From the NCBI GenBank assembly GCA_038244815.1, contig JBBRTB010000041.1:1-27086 (forward strand): a DNA stretch of 27,086 bases. The letters run 5' to 3'. How positions within the stretch are numbered: the first letter of the stretch is position 1; every line of letters begins with the position of its first letter. The notes beneath the pieces were generated by a model. That model did no database searches, was not told the DNA's origin, and saw only the letters and a list, made by a program, of their open reading frames with translations. This stretch comes from DASVHS01 sp038244815. GTDB lineage: Bacteria; Acidobacteriota; Thermoanaerobaculia; Gp7-AA8. Shown piece after piece: positions 24,502-27,086 of this stretch. Both the position numbers and the translations under genes were made by a program.

Positions 24502-25907
24502 CCGTGATCGACCCTCGAAGGCGGCGCAGGGAGCGCCTCATCGCCGGCGCCGTCGTGTTGGCCGCTCTTGCCGCTGTCGTGGCGGCATTGATCTACAGCC
24601 GCGAATACAACCGGGAACTGGCCAGGCAAGTCGCGTACGTCCCGAAGCAGACGAAGATGACTCCCGAAGTCGAATGGCTTCGCGACTACGTCCGCATCGA
24701 CACATCGAACCCGCCGGGCAACGAGCTTCCCGCGGCCCGGTGGCTGGCGCGCATGCTCTCCGCGAACGGCGTCAGGTCCGAGATCATTGAGAGCGCTCCC
24801 GGCCGCGCGAATCTCTACGCACGAATCAGAGGCAAACAGCCTGGCCAGGGCCTTCTGCTGCTCCATCACATGGACGTGGTGCCCGCTAATCCTGCCGAGT
24901 GGTCGCAGCCACCCTTCGCCGCGAATATCTCACTCAATCAGATGTACGGGCGGGGCACCATCGACATGAAGGGCACCGGGATCTGTGAGCTGCGCGCGTT
25001 TCTCGATGTTGCCAACAGCGGACGGGTTCCGGAACACGACATCGTCTTTCTCGCTGTAGCGGATGAAGAGACCGAGCACCGCCTGGGACTGCCCTGGCTC
25101 ATTGCGCATCGCCCGGATGTCATCGCCGGTGTTCGCTACTCGGTCAACGAGGGGGGCATCACGGAGATGCTCCAGGAGCGGGTCACTTACTTCGGCATCG
25201 AGATCGGCACCAAGCAGACGGTGACACTCCTCCTACGCGCTCCCACCCGTTCACAGATGCAGCAGGTGCGCATCGCTCTCGAGCCATGGTTCTATCAGCG
25301 CACTCCGGAGAAAATCACGCCTGAGGTGAAGGGCTGGATGCGGGATCTGGCACCGCAGCGAATCGACTTCCGGCCTCTGCTCGAAAACATCGATGCAGCC
25401 GTGGCCAATGGGGATTTCTGGAGACTGCCGGCGGGCTATCGCGAGATGACCCAGGATGGCGTGTGGGCTGAAAGCATCGTGTCGCACGGAAAAGAATGGG
25501 AGATGCGCACGCATCTGCTCGACCTGCCCGACACCAATCCCGACGAGCGCATCGACTGGCTCCGGAAAAAGATCGCTCCCTTCGGCGCCACCATCGGTGA
25601 GGTCGTGCGCAAGGAAGGACCGGTCCCTGTCATCTCCGATCACACGCCGTTCTTCGCGTTGCTGGCGCGTGAGGCCAAACGCTCATTCGGCGCACCTGTC
25701 GGAACCGAGATCCTCAACAAGTCGTTCAACGACTCCCGATTCCTTCGTCCGCGCGGCATCGCTGCTTATGGGATCAGCCCATTCCCGATCGATTTCTTTC
25801 AGAACGAGACCATCCATCAGCCCAACGAGCGAGTGCGCGTCGACTACTTCCAGCAGGGGGTGGAGTATCTGCGGCATGTGGTGACGGAGTACGCGTTCCA
25901 GAAGTGA
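24498..25907 (+). CDS. Membrane-anchored M20 family metallopeptidase
   Basis: The product has 469 residues from ATG 24498 (ATGA overlap with the upstream stop, GGAG 6 bases ahead). An ATG at 24486 is less well placed. A basic stretch then one TM (about 14-33) anchors the protein with the enzyme outside the cytoplasm. Metal and catalytic motifs are HHMDVVP (H124, D126), YGRGTIDMKG (D156), DEETEH (E190, E191), VNEGG (E218) and a final His in TIHQPNE near residue 445, all intact. A dimerisation-type lid domain separates the halves. The family comprises zinc exopeptidases or amidohydrolases. Its position in an operon with YfhO-like proteins hints at envelope or peptide processing; the substrate is unknown. 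Confidence 0.87.
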   Translation: MTVIDPRRRRRERLIAGAVVLAALAAVVAALIYSREYNRELARQVAYVPKQTKMTPEVEWLRDYVRIDTSNPPGNELPAARWLARMLSANGVRSEIIESAPGRANLYARIRGKQPGQGLLLLHHMDVVPANPAEWSQPPFAANISLNQMYGRGTIDMKGTGICELRAFLDVANSGRVPEHDIVFLAVADEETEHRLGLPWLIAHRPDVIAGVRYSVNEGGITEMLQERVTYFGIEIGTKQTVTLLLRAPTRSQMQQVRIALEPWFYQRTPEKITPEVKGWMRDLAPQRIDFRPLLENIDAAVANGDFWRLPAGYREMTQDGVWAESIVSHGKEWEMRTHLLDLPDTNPDERIDWLRKKIAPFGATIGEVVRKEGPVPVISDHTPFFALLAREAKRSFGAPVGTEILNKSFNDSRFLRPRGIAAYGISPFPIDFFQNETIHQPNERVRVDYFQQGVEYLRHVVTEYAFQK

Positions 25908-25937
25908 CAAGTCGTGTCGTGACGGTGTCCAAAAACG

Positions 25938-25949
25938 TCAGTTGACTGA
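25938..25949. promoter_or_regulatory. Palindrome upstream of the first pilin promoter
   Basis: TCAGT-TG-ACTGA is a perfect inverted repeat about 95-105 bases before the predicted start of the pilin transcript, where sigma-54 activators usually bind. A second small one, GTTA-CT-TAAC, is at 25979-25988. The remaining 25908-26016 stretch shows no gene. Confidence 0.35.
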
Positions 25950-26016
25950 GACTTCCGAACGACCAGAGGCCAGGGTAAGTTACTTAACAACCTACATTTG
26001 CACTAAACTGAGCCAT

Positions 26017-26032
26017 TGGTACAGGCGTTGCC
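26017..26032 (+). promoter_or_regulatory. Sigma-54 promoter of the first pilin gene
   Basis: TGGTACAGGCGTTGCC has GG (26018-26019) and GC (26030-26031) exactly 10 bases apart and matches TGGCAC-N5-TTGC at nearly all positions. Transcription would start near 26043, 17 bases before the ATG. The second pilin carries the same element. Confidence 0.72.
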
Positions 26033-26059
26033 TTGTGGTGGATTGAGAGTTAGCGAGCG

Positions 26060-26590
26060 ATGAATAGCAAGTACAGGGGTTTTACGCTGATCGAGCTGCT
26101 AATCGTTGTGGCGATCATCGGCATTCTTGCTGCGATCGCCATTCCGAACCTGCTCACGGCCGTCCAACGGTCCAAGCAGAAGAGATCGATGGCGGACATG
26201 CGCACGATCGCGACGGCGTGGGAAGCGCGCGCCACCGACCTGAGCCGCTACAACGCTGCGGGAGCGATCAGCGTCATCACTCTGTGCAGCAACATGGTCA
26301 ATAATCGTGAGCTCTCGGGCGCACTCACTCCGACGTACCTCAAGCTGCTCCCCGTGCGGGACGGCTGGGGCAACGAACTGAAGTTCTACACAGATCAACC
26401 CTGGAACGATCCGAAGGGTGCATCCGATTACATCGTCTGGTCAGCGGCGAAGAACGGCACGTCCACGGGATCGGCTGGGTGGGATGCCACTGCCACCAGC
26501 CCTGGAGGCGGAACCTCGAACTTCAACGACGACATCCTGTTCTCGAATGGGATTTTCGTCCAGTATCCCGAAGGCGTGCAGACTCAGTAG
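26060..26590 (+). CDS. Type IV pilin / GspG-like pseudopilin
   Basis: The product has 176 residues. A short basic leader MNSKYRG is followed by the class III cleavage site G7-F8 and the hydrophobic helix FTLIELLIVVAIIGILAAIA, with the conserved Glu (residue 5 of the mature protein). The C-terminal domain has DGWGNELKFYTDQPW and DYIVWSAAKNG, which resembles the major pseudopilin GspG (D-x-WG-x), so a pilus or type II secretion-like filament subunit is likely. Only one Cys is present, so no pilin-type disulfide loop. The ribosome site is weak (GAGAG). Behind a sigma-54 promoter and followed 238 bases later by a close paralogue. Confidence 0.88.
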   Translation: MNSKYRGFTLIELLIVVAIIGILAAIAIPNLLTAVQRSKQKRSMADMRTIATAWEARATDLSRYNAAGAISVITLCSNMVNNRELSGALTPTYLKLLPVRDGWGNELKFYTDQPWNDPKGASDYIVWSAAKNGTSTGSAGWDATATSPGGGTSNFNDDILFSNGIFVQYPEGVQTQ

Positions 26591-26718
26591 CAGAGACCAG
26601 AATCTCGCAGACCTGGACATTGCTCCAGAAAGGATCTCCTGCCATCGCGACGAGCAGTGGAGATCGCCAGCGATGACAGAAACTGTCGCTCGCCGCCCCA
26701 AAATCCGTCATTCCCCCC

Positions 26719-26742
26719 TCATTTTGCCTGGGTGTAAAATGA
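26719..26742. promoter_or_regulatory. Inverted repeat between the pilin genes
   Basis: TCATTTT (26719-26725) and AAAATGA (26736-26742) are perfect reverse complements around a 10-base loop. The position is about 70-90 bases before the second pilin's predicted start, within the range of a sigma-54 activator site. It could also be a weak terminator of the first pilin. The 26591-26718 stretch shows no gene. Confidence 0.4.
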
Positions 26743-26783
26743 ATAACTCCTTTGTTTGCAAGCACCTGGCAAAATTAGCCTTG

Positions 26784-26799
26784 TGGTACACCGGTTGCG
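26784..26799 (+). promoter_or_regulatory. Sigma-54 promoter of the second pilin gene
   Basis: TGGTACACCGGTTGCG has GG (26785-26786) and GC (26797-26798) exactly 10 bases apart, the same TGGTAC and TTGC halves as the first pilin promoter. Transcription would start near 26810, and GGGAGGA lies in the leader before ATG 26829. Confidence 0.75.
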
Positions 26800-26828
26800 C
26801 TTAGGGGCTTGTAATAGGGAGGATTTTA

Positions 26829-27086
26829 ATGACAAGGAAGCAAAAAGGTTTCACCCTCATCGAGCTGCTGATCGTCGTGGCGATCATCGGCATTCTGGCG
26901 GCGATCGCCATTCCGAACCTTCTGACCGCCATGCAGCGGTCGAAGCAGAAGAGAACGATGGCCGACATGCGTACGATCGCGACGTCTTGGGAAGCACGCG
27001 CGGTTGACGTCAACAAGTACAACGCGGCCGGTGCGATCACCGCGATCACCGCGTGCAGCAACGGCATCGTCAACAGCCAGCTCTCC
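26829..27086 (+). CDS. Type IV pilin / pseudopilin, second copy (partial)
   Basis: 86 codons are visible before the window end. Leader MTRKQKG, cleavage before F8, then the same hydrophobic helix as the first pilin; the N-terminal 50 residues differ at only a few positions outside the leader. From about residue 56 the sequence begins to diverge (VDVNKYNAAGAITAITACSNG). It has a strong ribosome site (GGGAGGA), unlike the first copy, suggesting it is the more abundantly made subunit. The C-terminal half and any processing differences lie outside the window. Confidence 0.88.
   Translation, partial: MTRKQKGFTLIELLIVVAIIGILAAIAIPNLLTAMQRSKQKRTMADMRTIATSWEARAVDVNKYNAAGAITAITACSNGIVNSQLS

Overview
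The window is GC-rich chromosomal DNA from a Gram-negative bacterium: it carries lpxC (lipid A synthesis), an ntrYX two-component system and type IV pilin-like genes with apparent sigma-54 promoters. The gene mix (DUF4390-NtrYX beside lpxC, an archaeal-type GAPDH, many large GT-C/YfhO-like membrane proteins, heptanucleotide repeat arrays, several apparently leaderless genes) made me think of Acidobacteriota or a neighbouring phylum. That is an impression and no marker here proves it.

Layout. (1) 1-747, minus: edge of a phage or prophage, with the N-terminus of a terminase large subunit cut by the window edge and a small HTH/terminase-small-like protein, flanked by short phased GGGAC/GTCCC repeats. 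(2) 865-1049, minus: a self-contained tRNA-Gly(GCC) unit with promoter and terminator. (3) 1176-6784, minus: smpB, lpxC, DUF4390, ntrY, ntrX. The last three are tightly coupled, and ntrX ends at a long hairpin built from heptamer repeats. (4) 6868-11859, plus: an STT3-like membrane protein, type II GAPDH, accD and folC. (5) 11764-13599, minus: a YfhO-like membrane protein whose 3' end overlaps folC antiparallel. (6) 13711-18362, plus: glyA, an unlisted 48-codon basic ORF, a sirC/MET8-type gene, a multi-membrane-spanning protein with an in-frame heptamer array, and a DPM1-like GT2 glycosyltransferase. (7) 18366-19619, minus: a GT87-like membrane protein. (8) 19706-25907, plus: two tandem YfhO-like paralogues and a membrane-anchored M20 peptidase, all overlapping and probably one operon. 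(9) 26060-27086, plus: two tandem pilin/pseudopilin genes, each behind its own -24/-12 promoter; the second runs off the window.

How the genes fit together. Housekeeping genes (smpB, lpxC, accD-folC, glyA, sirC) are interleaved with an unusual density of extracytoplasmic glycosylation candidates. These are one polyprenyl-phosphate-sugar synthase-like GT2 and six polytopic proteins that look like GT-C enzymes, three of them YfhO-like. In Bacillus, a GT2 enzyme, a flippase and YfhO work together to decorate cell-surface polymers. A similar lipid-linked-sugar system with several alternative transferases is the most attractive hypothesis here, with surface polysaccharide or the neighbouring pilins as possible acceptors; this is inference. 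The other striking layer is non-coding: three heptanucleotide arrays of different sequence, at least two folded as convergent hairpins, and a recurrent -10 box placed 6-9 bases before GTG start codons, which implies leaderless mRNAs.
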